A stretch of 7,055 nucleotides of DNA from Bacteriovoracaceae bacterium (GTDB lineage: Bacteria > Bdellovibrionota > UBA1018), in NCBI GenBank assembly GCA_947500275.1, contig CANMSW010000117.1, positions 1 to 7,055 of the forward strand, written 5' to 3'. The notes under the pieces are model-generated. The model was not told where the DNA came from. It ran no database searches and saw only the letters and a list, made by a program, of their open reading frames with translations. Shown here in pieces: positions 1-5,849 of this stretch. Each line of letters begins with the position of its first letter. The first letter of the stretch is position 1. A program made the translations under genes and the position numbers.

Positions 1-496
1 AATCGAGCGAGGAGCCCAAACGCTTCAACTGATGGGTGATCTCGCGGCCATGGTCATCTTTCCATTTCCAAACGCGCGAAACGAAAGCCTCCCGACCGAG
101 ATCATGCCGCGTGAGGGGTTTGCCGCTCGGACCCTTCCCCTCTTTCGCAATTTGCTTTTCCACTTGGGCCTGAGTTGCGATCCCTGCGTGATCGGTCCCG
201 GGAATCCAAAGCGTGTTGTCGCCTTTCATACGGCGCCAACGAATGAGAGTGTCTTGAATCGAGTTCGTGAGTGCATGCCCCATATGCAGGACGCCTGTGA
301 CGTTCGGAGGGGGGATGACGATACAATAGGATTTTTGGCCTTCCACATTTTCGTCGGCGCCTTCAAAGCAGCCCGTCTCTTCCCAAAATTTATAGAGCTC
401 GTTTTCAAACTGAGCGGGCTCAAAGGACTTGGCGAGAGGACGAATGGATGGAGTGACCGTTTGACCGGACGACGAAGCGTGCGTTTGCGATTTCAT
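1..496 (-). CDS. valS: Valyl-tRNA synthetase, N-terminal 165 residues (gene continues past the left edge)
   Basis: This cytoplasmic class I aminoacyl-tRNA synthetase joins valine to tRNA-Val using ATP. I translated the minus strand from the ATG at 496-494, and the frame stays open to base 2. The protein shows the class I/ValS signature: residues 61-69 read IPPPNVTGV, followed by LHMGH (70-74), the HIGH-type ATP-binding motif, and then WIPGTDHAGIATQAQVE (97-113), which is typical of ValS. The KMSKS motif, the editing domain and the coiled-coil tail would lie outside the window. About 25 residues precede the conserved FEPAQFENELYKFWEE segment; they are Ser/Thr/Gln-rich and probably disordered. 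Neither this ATG nor an in-frame ATG at 532 has a clear Shine-Dalgarno. The 496 start was kept because the family normally begins close to the conserved segment. The gene is divergent from the glycosyltransferase at 550. Confidence 0.95.
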   Translation of the reverse strand, partial: MKSQTHASSSGQTVTPSIRPLAKSFEPAQFENELYKFWEETGCFEGADENVEGQKSYCIVIPPPNVTGVLHMGHALTNSIQDTLIRWRRMKGDNTLWIPGTDHAGIATQAQVEKQIAKEGKGPSGKPLTRHDLGREAFVSRVWKWKDDHGREITHQLKRLGSSLD

Positions 497-549
497 AAGG
501 ATTTTCGTCTTAACACGGCCTGGGCAAACCATGCTACGCCTGGGGACGA

Positions 550-1428
550 ATGAATCTTCATCCTGAGCGGATTCAGACCGCACGCCTCTCTGTCATTCTT
601 CCTACTTTGTGCTGGCCCCCCCTGGCGATGCTCCCTGGACTGGGGAGCGCTCAAATGCCGGGCACTTTAAGCAACAAGGGCCGGGTGGAAAGAGCGATCG
701 AAAGCGTCCTGAATCAGCGCGATCCCATCGGAACCGAACTGATCGTCGTCGATGAGGGGCTCCCGGACGGCACCACTGATCATATTGAATCCATTTTCGG
801 AACTGCCCTATCCACAGGCAAGCTGAAGATCGCTCGAATGGAAAAAGACCGAGGAGATCGGGGAGCCGCCCGAAACTTTGGAGCTGAGCAGTCCAGTGGC
901 GTTTTTCTGACCTTTCTAGACCCAGAAGACCGATGGCTTCCAGGGCGTTTAGAGCGCCTGGCACCTTGGCTTTCTCGCCACGATTTCATTTTGAGCGCCC
1001 TGGAGTCCCCAGCGGGAAGTACCGACCCAAGCCTTTTAGAAACGGACTGGCTTCGAGCCTTTCTATCCCACAATTGGGCTATGCCTAGCTCAACTGTTAC
1101 CCATCGATCCCTGTTTAACTCAGTGGGAGGTTTCGCGACGGGTTACCAAAAGTTCCCGCTCCCAACGAAGATCCCGGGCCAACTGGATTACGAGTTCTGG
1201 TTGAAGGCCCTACTCGAATTGAACCGGGCTGACCGGCGCGAACGATTTGCGCTGATGAGCGGGGCAAGACAGGACCTGGAGGTCGAACTCCAGAAGCTCT
1301 CGCCCCAAGGATTCGCCGGAAAACTCAATCAACTCCGAGAAGCGGTCACCCTCATGAGCATTGCGCGGAAACTGCCCTGGAAATCCTGGCCAGAGATTTT
1401 TGGCCGAGTGAAGACCCGAATTCTTTGA
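550..1428 (+). CDS. Family 2 glycosyltransferase (GT-A fold), atypical
   Basis: This is a probable cytoplasmic inverting glycosyltransferase that moves a sugar from a nucleotide-sugar to an envelope or polysaccharide acceptor. The substrate cannot be told from sequence. In order, it has a first beta strand LSVILPT (13-19), helix RVERAIESVLNQ (45-56), ELIVVDEGLPDGTTD (63-77; usual form VVDDGSTDGT), GDRGAARNFGAEQSSG (102-117), and FLDPEDRWLPGRLE (122-135) at the place of the metal-binding DxD (usual form FLDSDDxW). DYEFWLKALLE (213-223) matches the acceptor-side segment. Two oddities stand out: about 25 residues rich in Pro, Leu and Gly (20-44) replace the short loop after the first strand, and the DxD is spelled D-P-E-D. 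The 292 aa length suits a single-domain GT2. GGGGA lies 3 bases before the ATG. A weak promoter-like pair (TTGCGA at 485, 17 bases, TCTTAA at 508) lies inside the start of valS. Confidence 0.85.
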   Translation: MNLHPERIQTARLSVILPTLCWPPLAMLPGLGSAQMPGTLSNKGRVERAIESVLNQRDPIGTELIVVDEGLPDGTTDHIESIFGTALSTGKLKIARMEKDRGDRGAARNFGAEQSSGVFLTFLDPEDRWLPGRLERLAPWLSRHDFILSALESPAGSTDPSLLETDWLRAFLSHNWAMPSSTVTHRSLFNSVGGFATGYQKFPLPTKIPGQLDYEFWLKALLELNRADRRERFALMSGARQDLEVELQKLSPQGFAGKLNQLREAVTLMSIARKLPWKSWPEIFGRVKTRIL

Positions 1429-1443
1429 CAGAAGCCAGTCCCC

Positions 1444-2337
1444 TCAAGAGATTAAAAGCGCCATTCCGCATAAGCAAAGTACCAACGCTACGAGCGCATG
1501 CCCCCCTGGCCACTTCCGGCTTAATGCCGATTCAATCAAGATCGCGATCACAGGCGCTAACCCGCCCATCGCTGAAATCTGAGCAACATTACCCATAGAC
1601 AGTGCCTTCAGCCAAAGAAAGAGTCCGAGAAAAGTGCCAAAAATAGAGCCAAAAACAGCCATGAACTGATACTTTGATCCCAACTGAATGAACGTTTCAC
1701 GAAGCGCGAGTCCTTTCGGACGCTTCCAGAGTGATATTGCTAAAAACCCCAAGAGTGCTCCACCGCAACGGATCACATTGGCTTGGGCTGTTCCAAGGCC
1801 TGGAACCAGATCGAACCCGACCCGCGAAATGAGAACACCCGTTCCATCGAGCATCATCCCGGTGAACGCGATCCCGACGCCCGCCACGTCCCACTTGCCA
1901 TGGTTTCTCTTTCCTTCATGAGAAAGGACCACCACGCAACCAATGAGCAGTAAAACGGCGAAAAGCTGCGAGGGAGATAGAGTCTGCCCCAAAAAGAAGT
2001 ACGCCATCGCCCCCAAGTAGAGAGGTTGGAAGCGATAGACGATCATGGTCCGGGCGGGCCCGATCCGGGCATACGAGCGCAGCATAAACCAGTCGCTGAT
2101 ATTGAGCCCCAGGAGTCCAGAAACCAAAAAGAGGGCGACCGCTAAAACGGGAGGACTGGGCCATCCTTTGAGCATGCCCTCGACCGAAGCCCATATGAAA
2201 AAAGCCAGAGCCGCCGACGACGCTTTAAAGGCGTTCATCCAAAGAGGGCTGGTGCGATGAGTGACCGCGCGAAAAAGAAAACTGGCACTCGTGAAGGCCA
2301 CGACCCCACACAAGGCGTAAAGAATTTCTGGTGCCAT
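1444..2337 (-). CDS. EamA/DMT-superfamily permease, ten membrane helices
   Basis: This is an inner-membrane transporter of the drug/metabolite transporter superfamily (EamA, RhaT-like). Members usually export amino acids, metabolites or drugs; the substrate here is unknown. The 297-residue protein shows two five-helix halves, the usual duplicated EamA layout. Hydrophobic stretches lie near residues 5-25, 35-53, 64-84, 98-117, 122-138, 150-171, 183-203, 224-244, 250-270 and 279-296. Half 1 contains GLLGLNISDWFMLRSYARIGPARTMIVYRFQPLYLGAM-type sequence (residues 74-111). The matching part of half 2 is FGTFLGLFLWLKALSMGNVAQISAMGGLAPVIA (233-265). This positional similarity supports the assignment. 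The ATG at 2337 sits directly before helix 1 and has no good Shine-Dalgarno. Its stop faces that of the glycosyltransferase with a 15-bp gap. The ten predicted helices argue against the four-helix ArnE/ArnF type. Confidence 0.9.
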   Translation of the reverse strand: MAPEILYALCGVVAFTSASFLFRAVTHRTSPLWMNAFKASSAALAFFIWASVEGMLKGWPSPPVLAVALFLVSGLLGLNISDWFMLRSYARIGPARTMIVYRFQPLYLGAMAYFFLGQTLSPSQLFAVLLLIGCVVVLSHEGKRNHGKWDVAGVGIAFTGMMLDGTGVLISRVGFDLVPGLGTAQANVIRCGGALLGFLAISLWKRPKGLALRETFIQLGSKYQFMAVFGSIFGTFLGLFLWLKALSMGNVAQISAMGGLAPVIAILIESALSRKWPGGHALVALVLCLCGMALLIS

Positions 2338-2341
2338 AGGG

Positions 2342-2359
2342 GTTCAAGATGGGGTGAAC
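2342..2359. repeat. Inverted repeat GTTCA-N8-TGAAC, possible operator
   Basis: GTTCA (2342-2346) and its exact reverse complement TGAAC (2355-2359) flank eight bases. The repeat covers the candidate -35 box and spacer of the slyD promoter, where a dimeric repressor or activator would bind. Five-base arms occur often by chance, so the regulatory role is a guess. Confidence 0.25.
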
Positions 2360-2371
2360 GGACCCTAAAAT
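2343..2371 (+). promoter_or_regulatory. Candidate sigma-70 promoter for slyD
   Basis: TTCAAG (2343-2348) and TAAAAT (2366-2371) are separated by exactly 17 bases. The -10 box matches the consensus at five of six positions; the -35 box is poor (three of six). Transcription would begin near 2378 and give an untranslated leader of about 145 nt before the slyD ATG at 2523. This rests on box matching alone. Confidence 0.3.
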
Positions 2372-2416
2372 CGATGAAAATGTTTTTTTGGGAGGAGTCC
2401 CCTCTCGCGATCTGCT

Positions 2417-2438
2417 AGGAGGAGGAAAAACGTCCGTG
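2417..2438 (+). promoter_or_regulatory. Strong Shine-Dalgarno with alternative in-frame GTG start upstream of slyD
   Basis: AGGAGGAGG occupies 2417-2425. GTG (2436-2438) lies ten bases after the second AGGAGG and is exactly 29 codons before, and in frame with, the slyD ATG at 2523. An in-frame ATG follows at 2442. No stop lies between them. The match to the 16S anti-Shine-Dalgarno is better than that of the conventional slyD site. Confidence 0.35.
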
Positions 2439-2522
2439 CGAATGCCAACTTGCAGTCTTCGGTTCGACTCTTCTGCCTTGAGCGGAAACCGGGGCCCGCC
2501 CCTTGGCTTGAAAGGAAATCTC

Positions 2523-3020
2523 ATGTCGAACTCTTTGATCTCCAAGGGCAAAGTCGTTGAACTCGCCTACTCTCTGAAAGATTCCGAAGGCGAAATCCTC
2601 GACCAATCGGATTCACAAGATCCATTCGTTTACCTCCATGGTGCCGAACAAATCGTGCCAGGCCTCGAGAGCGCTCTCGATGGATTGAAAGTCGGCGACA
2701 AGAAGCAAGTCACCGTTCAGCCAGCTGAAGGTTACGGGGAATTCAACGAAGAGCTTCGCTTGACCGTCAAGCGCGCCCAGTTTCCAGCTGATGCGGAACT
2801 TGAAGAAGGCGTTGAATTTGAAACAACTCTCCAAGATGGAACCCCTGCCATTTTCACCATCATCGAGATTGAAGAAGACAAAGTCACCGTGGATGGCAAC
2901 CACCCATTGGCTGGCGAAGTCTTGCACTTTGATGTGGAAGTTCTAAGTATCCGCGAAGCAAGTGCCGAAGAGATGTCCCACGGACATGCTCACGGTCCAG
3001 ATGGCCACCACCATCACTGA
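2523..3020 (+). CDS. slyD: SlyD-type FKBP peptidyl-prolyl cis-trans isomerase
   Basis: This is a cytoplasmic prolyl isomerase and folding chaperone; SlyD proteins also bind nickel and zinc and assist hydrogenase metallation in some bacteria. The protein has 165 residues. The FKBP half runs from KVVELAYSLKDSEGEILDQS (about 10-29) through YLHGAEQIVPGLESALDGLKVGDK (37-60) and PAEGYGE (67-73). The insert-in-flap chaperone domain follows (about 74-125), and VDGNHPLAGEVLHFDVEVL (123-141) is the family hallmark that closes the FKBP fold. The tail SHGHAHGPDGHHHH carries seven histidines, a natural metal-binding end, but has no cysteines, unlike the E. coli tail. The ATG at 2523 was chosen because the family starts here and AAAGGAAA lies a few bases upstream. 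The frame is open further upstream to a GTG with a stronger ribosome site, so a longer form is possible. Confidence 0.95.
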   Translation: MSNSLISKGKVVELAYSLKDSEGEILDQSDSQDPFVYLHGAEQIVPGLESALDGLKVGDKKQVTVQPAEGYGEFNEELRLTVKRAQFPADAELEEGVEFETTLQDGTPAIFTIIEIEEDKVTVDGNHPLAGEVLHFDVEVLSIREASAEEMSHGHAHGPDGHHHH

Positions 3021-3042
3021 TTGCAGCGTCTCAAAAAAGACG

Positions 3043-3086
3043 GAAGGCCCTCCCTGCTGATCAAGCGCGGAGGGCCTTCTTTTTTT
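3043..3086. terminator. Bidirectional Rho-independent terminator between slyD and galU
   Basis: A perfect 11-bp stem is formed by 3043-3053 (GAAGGCCCTCC) and 3069-3079 (GGAGGGCCTTC) around a 15-base loop. On the plus strand seven T's follow directly (3080-3086), giving a strong intrinsic terminator 23 bases after the slyD stop. On the minus strand the same stem is followed by CGTC and then six T's (complement of the A-run at 3033-3038), so it can also end galU transcripts. This suits two convergent genes sharing one terminator. Confidence 0.92.
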
Positions 3087-3099
3087 AGGCTCTTACCTT

Positions 3100-3984
3100 T
3101 TACTTCTTCGCCAGGTGCTTCCGCATGAGATCAATCACGCCTGGAGCAAGCTCGGGCCGCTTCAAGGCGTAGGCGAGAGTCGCGTCGATGAAGCCCAGTC
3201 GATCGCCCGTATCGTAGCGATCACCTTCGAACCGGTAGGCCAACAGCCGCTCGCGCTCGGCCAACAGCTGCAGAGCATCCGTGAGCTGAATTTCCCCGCC
3301 TTTCCCAGGTTTCGTGTCGCGAATGCAGTCAAAAATCCGCGGGGTCAGGATATAGCGTCCTGGGATGGCAAGCGTGGAAGGCGCATGCTCGGGCGCAGGC
3401 TTCTCAACGAGATGGGTCACGTCGGTTAGACGCTCACTCAAGGCTTTGCCCGCCACCACTCCATACTTCGAAGTGTCCTGCGGCGGAATGCTCATCACCC
3501 CAACAACTGACGAGCCTTCTTGTTCATAGATGTTGATCAACTGGCGGGTGCAGGGCACAGGCGCATCGATCAAATCGTCTCCCAACAAAACCGCGAAGGG
3601 CTCATTTCCAATTGCTGGCTCTGCACAAAGGACCGCGTGTCCCAGCCCTGCCGGATTTTTTTGTCGAATCGATATTAAATTACAAAGCCGCCCCACTCGA
3701 CGGGAAACTTCGGCCAATTCTTCTTTTTGGCGCTTATCGAGCGTGTCCTCGAGCTCGTAATTCGAATCGAAGTGATTTTCGATCGCCTCTTTATGGCGAG
3801 CCGTAATCAAAACCACATCTTCAATCCCCGAGCGGACCGCTTCCTCAATGATATGCTGAATCATCGGGACATCCACAATCGGGATCATTTCCTTTGGAAC
3901 CGCCTTCGTGGCCGGAAGAAACCGAGTTCCCAAGCCCGCCGCAGGAATCACTGCCTTACGAATGCGCTGAATCGAAGTTTTCAT
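3100..3984 (-). CDS. galU: UTP-glucose-1-phosphate uridylyltransferase
   Basis: This cytoplasmic enzyme makes UDP-glucose and pyrophosphate from UTP and glucose-1-phosphate. UDP-glucose feeds LPS core, exopolysaccharide, glycolipid and UDP-glucuronate synthesis. The 294-residue length is normal for bacterial GalU. Residues 11-36 give the nucleotidyltransferase signature, with PAAGLGTRFLPATKAVPKEM (14-33). LLGDDLID (133-140) is the metal/nucleotide-binding segment. VEKPAPEHAPSTLAIPGRYI (193-212), KGGEIQLTDAL (228-238) and DRYDTGDRLGFI (255-266) are typical GalU blocks. All catalytic regions look intact. AGGAGAGG sits nine bases upstream of the ATG and supports this start. The gene converges on slyD and shares its terminator. 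It diverges from the ArnT-like glycosyltransferase. GalU supplying sugar donors for nearby glycosyltransferases is plausible but not shown by operon structure. Confidence 0.97.
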   Translation of the reverse strand: MKTSIQRIRKAVIPAAGLGTRFLPATKAVPKEMIPIVDVPMIQHIIEEAVRSGIEDVVLITARHKEAIENHFDSNYELEDTLDKRQKEELAEVSRRVGRLCNLISIRQKNPAGLGHAVLCAEPAIGNEPFAVLLGDDLIDAPVPCTRQLINIYEQEGSSVVGVMSIPPQDTSKYGVVAGKALSERLTDVTHLVEKPAPEHAPSTLAIPGRYILTPRIFDCIRDTKPGKGGEIQLTDALQLLAERERLLAYRFEGDRYDTGDRLGFIDATLAYALKRPELAPGVIDLMRKHLAKK

Positions 3985-4003
3985 GCGTGGAAACCTCTCC
4001 TAA

Positions 4004-4056
4004 GCGGGAATTACCGCGCAAGCCCAAAAAATGGCCCGAAACCTGCTAATTCCAGC
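4004..4056. repeat. Widely spaced imperfect inverted repeat in the galU/glycosyltransferase divergent region
   Basis: GCGGGAATTA (4004-4013) and TAATTCCAGC (4047-4056) are inverted copies with nine of ten bases matching and a perfect GGAATTA/TAATTCC core. The arm centres lie 43 bp apart, about four helical turns, so two half-sites would face the same side of the DNA. The left arm is itself part of a small palindrome, GCGG-GAATTA-CCGC (4004-4017). A shared operator for both divergent genes is an inference. Confidence 0.3.
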
Positions 4057-4093
4057 GCCCCAGGCCAAGGGGCACGCCGATCCATCGGGTCAT
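4046..4093 (-). CDS. Candidate 15-codon leader ORF upstream of galU
   Basis: On the minus strand, ATG at 4093-4091 is preceded by AGGAGGAGGGC with ideal spacing. It opens MTRWIGVPLGLGRWN and stops at TAG (4048-4046), 61 bases before the galU ATG. The ribosome site is one of the two best in the window. The frame also covers a GC hairpin, GCCCC/GGGGC (4057-4061 and 4069-4073). It could be a leader peptide whose translation affects galU, or a chance frame. No homolog is known to me, and the frame overlaps the start of the divergent glycosyltransferase gene. Confidence 0.2.
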   Translation of the reverse strand: MTRWIGVPLGLGRWN

Positions 4094-5849
4094 GCCCTCC
4101 TCCTATGAAAGACAATCGATGAGCTACGCTTTAGATCCTGTGCTTTGGAGACCCTTCAGAAACCGACCTCATTTGGGGCTCGCAGCAGCGCTTTTTGGGG
4201 TGCTCTGGGCCTTCGGAGCTCAAATAGGCCCCACTGATGATGAAGCTTATTACTGGGTCTTGGCCCAAAACCTGTCGTCGGGTTACGCTTTCCATCCACC
4301 GGGGGGTCCGCTGTTGATTCGGACGGCCCAAGAGTTGTTCCATTGGCTCTTGAACTGGCAGCCGAACTCGTTAGCATCTTTACGGTTTTTCGCTGCCCTT
4401 CTTTCCTCGATCTCCTTTTATCTGTTGGCGGACAGCCTCCGCTTCGCGAACCAACGCACCACATCGCCACGGGACTCTCTCCTTCTTCTCGGATTCGCGG
4501 GCGGATGGGCCTCTGGCTGGATGATGGTGCCTGATATTCCACTTTTTCTGGGATTCAGTCTGACCTGGTGGGCTACCCATCGGCTTCTCAGGGGGCAGGA
4601 AAAGAACTGGCATTTCATGATTCTAGCGCTGGGCTGCTTCATCGGAATGCTGGGTAAGTTTTCTGGAGTCTTCATCTCGGCATCTGCGTTTGCCGCCCTC
4701 GCGTTCTCCTTCTTTGAACGGAAGGATAGAAAGCTAGCGTTCCGTGCCACCTCAGTCATCCTCTTTGCGACGCTTCTGGGTTTTGCACCTAGCCTTTGGT
4801 GGAACCTGATCCATGACTGGAGCGGATTTCTATATCACCTAAAGGATCGGCATCAAGCTGCATCCGGAGAAGGAATTCACATCAGGCGCTGGTTCCTTTT
4901 CGTAGCGACACAGGTGGCCGTTGCGGGACCCATCCTGGTCGTTTCCGGAACGCAGCTCTTCGGTCGGACACTCTGGGGAGTATTCCAAAGTGCAATCACG
5001 AAGCGCAAAAAACCCGAAAGGTTTACCTGGGTGGCTCTGCTTTTTGCACTTCCCCCTTTTCTGATCTACGGACTTGTCCCGCTCTGGGGAGACTTCAAAC
5101 CGCACTGGATGCTCATCGCATGGCTCCCCCTTCTTCTTGCACTCATCCCCCAATGGAACATGAGTATAGGTATCAAGTCGCCCGGCAACTACCACCTTGC
5201 ATGGGGAATCACCGCCACTGCCATCCTCTGGACGAACCTTTTATTTCACGTTCCCGCCTGGATTGCATCAATCTCGAACATGCGTGCCGTGGCCCCCAAA
5301 ACAGATATCACTAATGATCTTTATGGCTGGGCCGAATTACGGGGGTGGTGGAAAAACCTGCCCCACCGCGAAAAGCTCCCCTGGGTGGGGGCGCGATATC
5401 AGACAGCATCGCAGGTCGCGTTCGCCCTCGAGAACTCCGAAGAAGTCACCCTCCTCCCCAGAAGTCTTCTCCAGCGGGACGAGTGGCCTGATCTCCGGGT
5501 CACCGAGACCGAGAACGAGTCCCCTCTGCGGATCATCGAGCCATTCTATTTTTTCGCCACCGACCGCTACCCGGCACTTCCACCGATGACAGGAGGCCTG
5601 TGTGAGTCAGAAAAAATCTTACGGATTGAGAGACTCCCTGGGGTTTTAGCGCGTGAAATGAGGATTTACCGATGTAGCCCCGACGCTCCTTCGGAAAGAT
5701 CGTTCCAAGCCAAAAACAGGTGGCAGCAAGAGTTGACGCCTCACCCCAGAGCCCCTAGCGTGGGGAGCCGGGGTAGATCGAATGAAGAAAATCGCACTGA
5801 CGTTTCTCGGAACCTTGTCCCTAGCCGCATTTGCGGGAACTCAGGCTAA
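4092..5849 (+). CDS. ArnT/PMT-like integral membrane glycosyltransferase (GT-C fold, GT39/GT83 type)
   Basis: This inner-membrane enzyme of the dolichyl-phosphate-mannose/ArnT superfamily uses a polyprenyl-phosphate sugar to glycosylate lipid A, a lipid or a protein on the periplasmic side. Donor and acceptor are not readable here. After a short basic N-terminus and a first helix (about 28-44) comes TDDEAYYW (48-55), the conserved acidic first-loop motif, and then FHPPGGPLLI (67-76). About ten hydrophobic segments continue to residue 395. The C-terminal periplasmic part includes TNDLYGWAELRGWW (407-420) and GARYQTASQVAFA (433-445), typical of bacterial members. The tail after about residue 532 is polar, basic and unlike the family. 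It overlaps the next gene by 68 bp. Numbering uses the ATG at 4092; an ATG at 4119 (residue 10) has a weak GAAAGA upstream and may be the true start. Neither site is good. Confidence 0.9.
   Translation: MPSSYERQSMSYALDPVLWRPFRNRPHLGLAAALFGVLWAFGAQIGPTDDEAYYWVLAQNLSSGYAFHPPGGPLLIRTAQELFHWLLNWQPNSLASLRFFAALLSSISFYLLADSLRFANQRTTSPRDSLLLLGFAGGWASGWMMVPDIPLFLGFSLTWWATHRLLRGQEKNWHFMILALGCFIGMLGKFSGVFISASAFAALAFSFFERKDRKLAFRATSVILFATLLGFAPSLWWNLIHDWSGFLYHLKDRHQAASGEGIHIRRWFLFVATQVAVAGPILVVSGTQLFGRTLWGVFQSAITKRKKPERFTWVALLFALPPFLIYGLVPLWGDFKPHWMLIAWLPLLLALIPQWNMSIGIKSPGNYHLAWGITATAILWTNLLFHVPAWIASISNMRAVAPKTDITNDLYGWAELRGWWKNLPHREKLPWVGARYQTASQVAFALENSEEVTLLPRSLLQRDEWPDLRVTETENESPLRIIEPFYFFATDRYPALPPMTGGLCESEKILRIERLPGVLAREMRIYRCSPDAPSERSFQAKNRWQQELTPHPRAPSVGSRGRSNEENRTDVSRNLVPSRICGNSG
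5743..5774 (+). other. GC-rich hairpin over the ribosome binding region of the secreted hydrolase
   Basis: ACCCC (5743-5747) pairs with GGGGT (5770-5774), and CCCC (5752-5755) pairs with GGGG (5762-5765), around a six-base loop. The 4x4 interior loop contains tandem G-A mismatches plus one G-C pair. The outer GGGG (5770-5773) is the only Shine-Dalgarno-like sequence before the ATG at 5782, eight bases away. Ribosomes finishing the upstream glycosyltransferase would melt the hairpin, so translational coupling is possible. There is no T-run, so it is not a terminator. Confidence 0.35.

Larger units (their letters stand above)
2338..2522. other. Divergent intergenic region between the EamA permease and slyD
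   Basis: This 185-bp stretch separates the two divergent starts. It holds a candidate slyD promoter and inverted repeat (2342-2371), a T-run (2383-2389), a strong Shine-Dalgarno-like AGGAGGAGG (2417-2425) with a following in-frame GTG, a short GC hairpin GGGG-CCCG-CCCC (2491-2502), and the ordinary slyD ribosome binding site (AAAGGAAA, 2511-2518). I found no convincing sigma-70 promoter facing the permease and no conserved riboswitch that I recognise. Confidence 0.6.

Noticed and set aside
32..553. 173-aa open frame on the plus strand
   Set aside because: It is antisense to the well-conserved valS N-terminus (HMGH motif on the other strand); it has no recognisable domain.
2383..2406. T-run followed by GGGAGGAGTCCCCTC, terminator-like
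   Set aside because: The T-run is on the wrong side of the weak stem for the plus strand, and the minus strand would have A's after the stem, so neither direction gives an intrinsic terminator.
3656..3662. Run of seven T's (A7 in galU mRNA), a possible slippage site
   Set aside because: galU reads through it in a normal conserved frame (RQKNPAG) and the alternative frames give no recognisable product.
4105..4122. Five-codon ATG frame (MKDNR) overlapping the 4119 ATG of the ArnT-like gene
   Set aside because: It has no ribosome site and is too short to judge.
5361..5390. CCCCACC/GGTGGGG hairpin inside the ArnT-like gene
   Set aside because: It is within conserved coding sequence, has a 16-base loop and no T-run; most likely a by-product of codon content.
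5197..5589. 130-aa open frame rich in Pro, Ser and Arg
   Set aside because: It lies in another frame of the ArnT-like gene, whose frame carries family motifs here (TNDLYGW, ARYQTAS).
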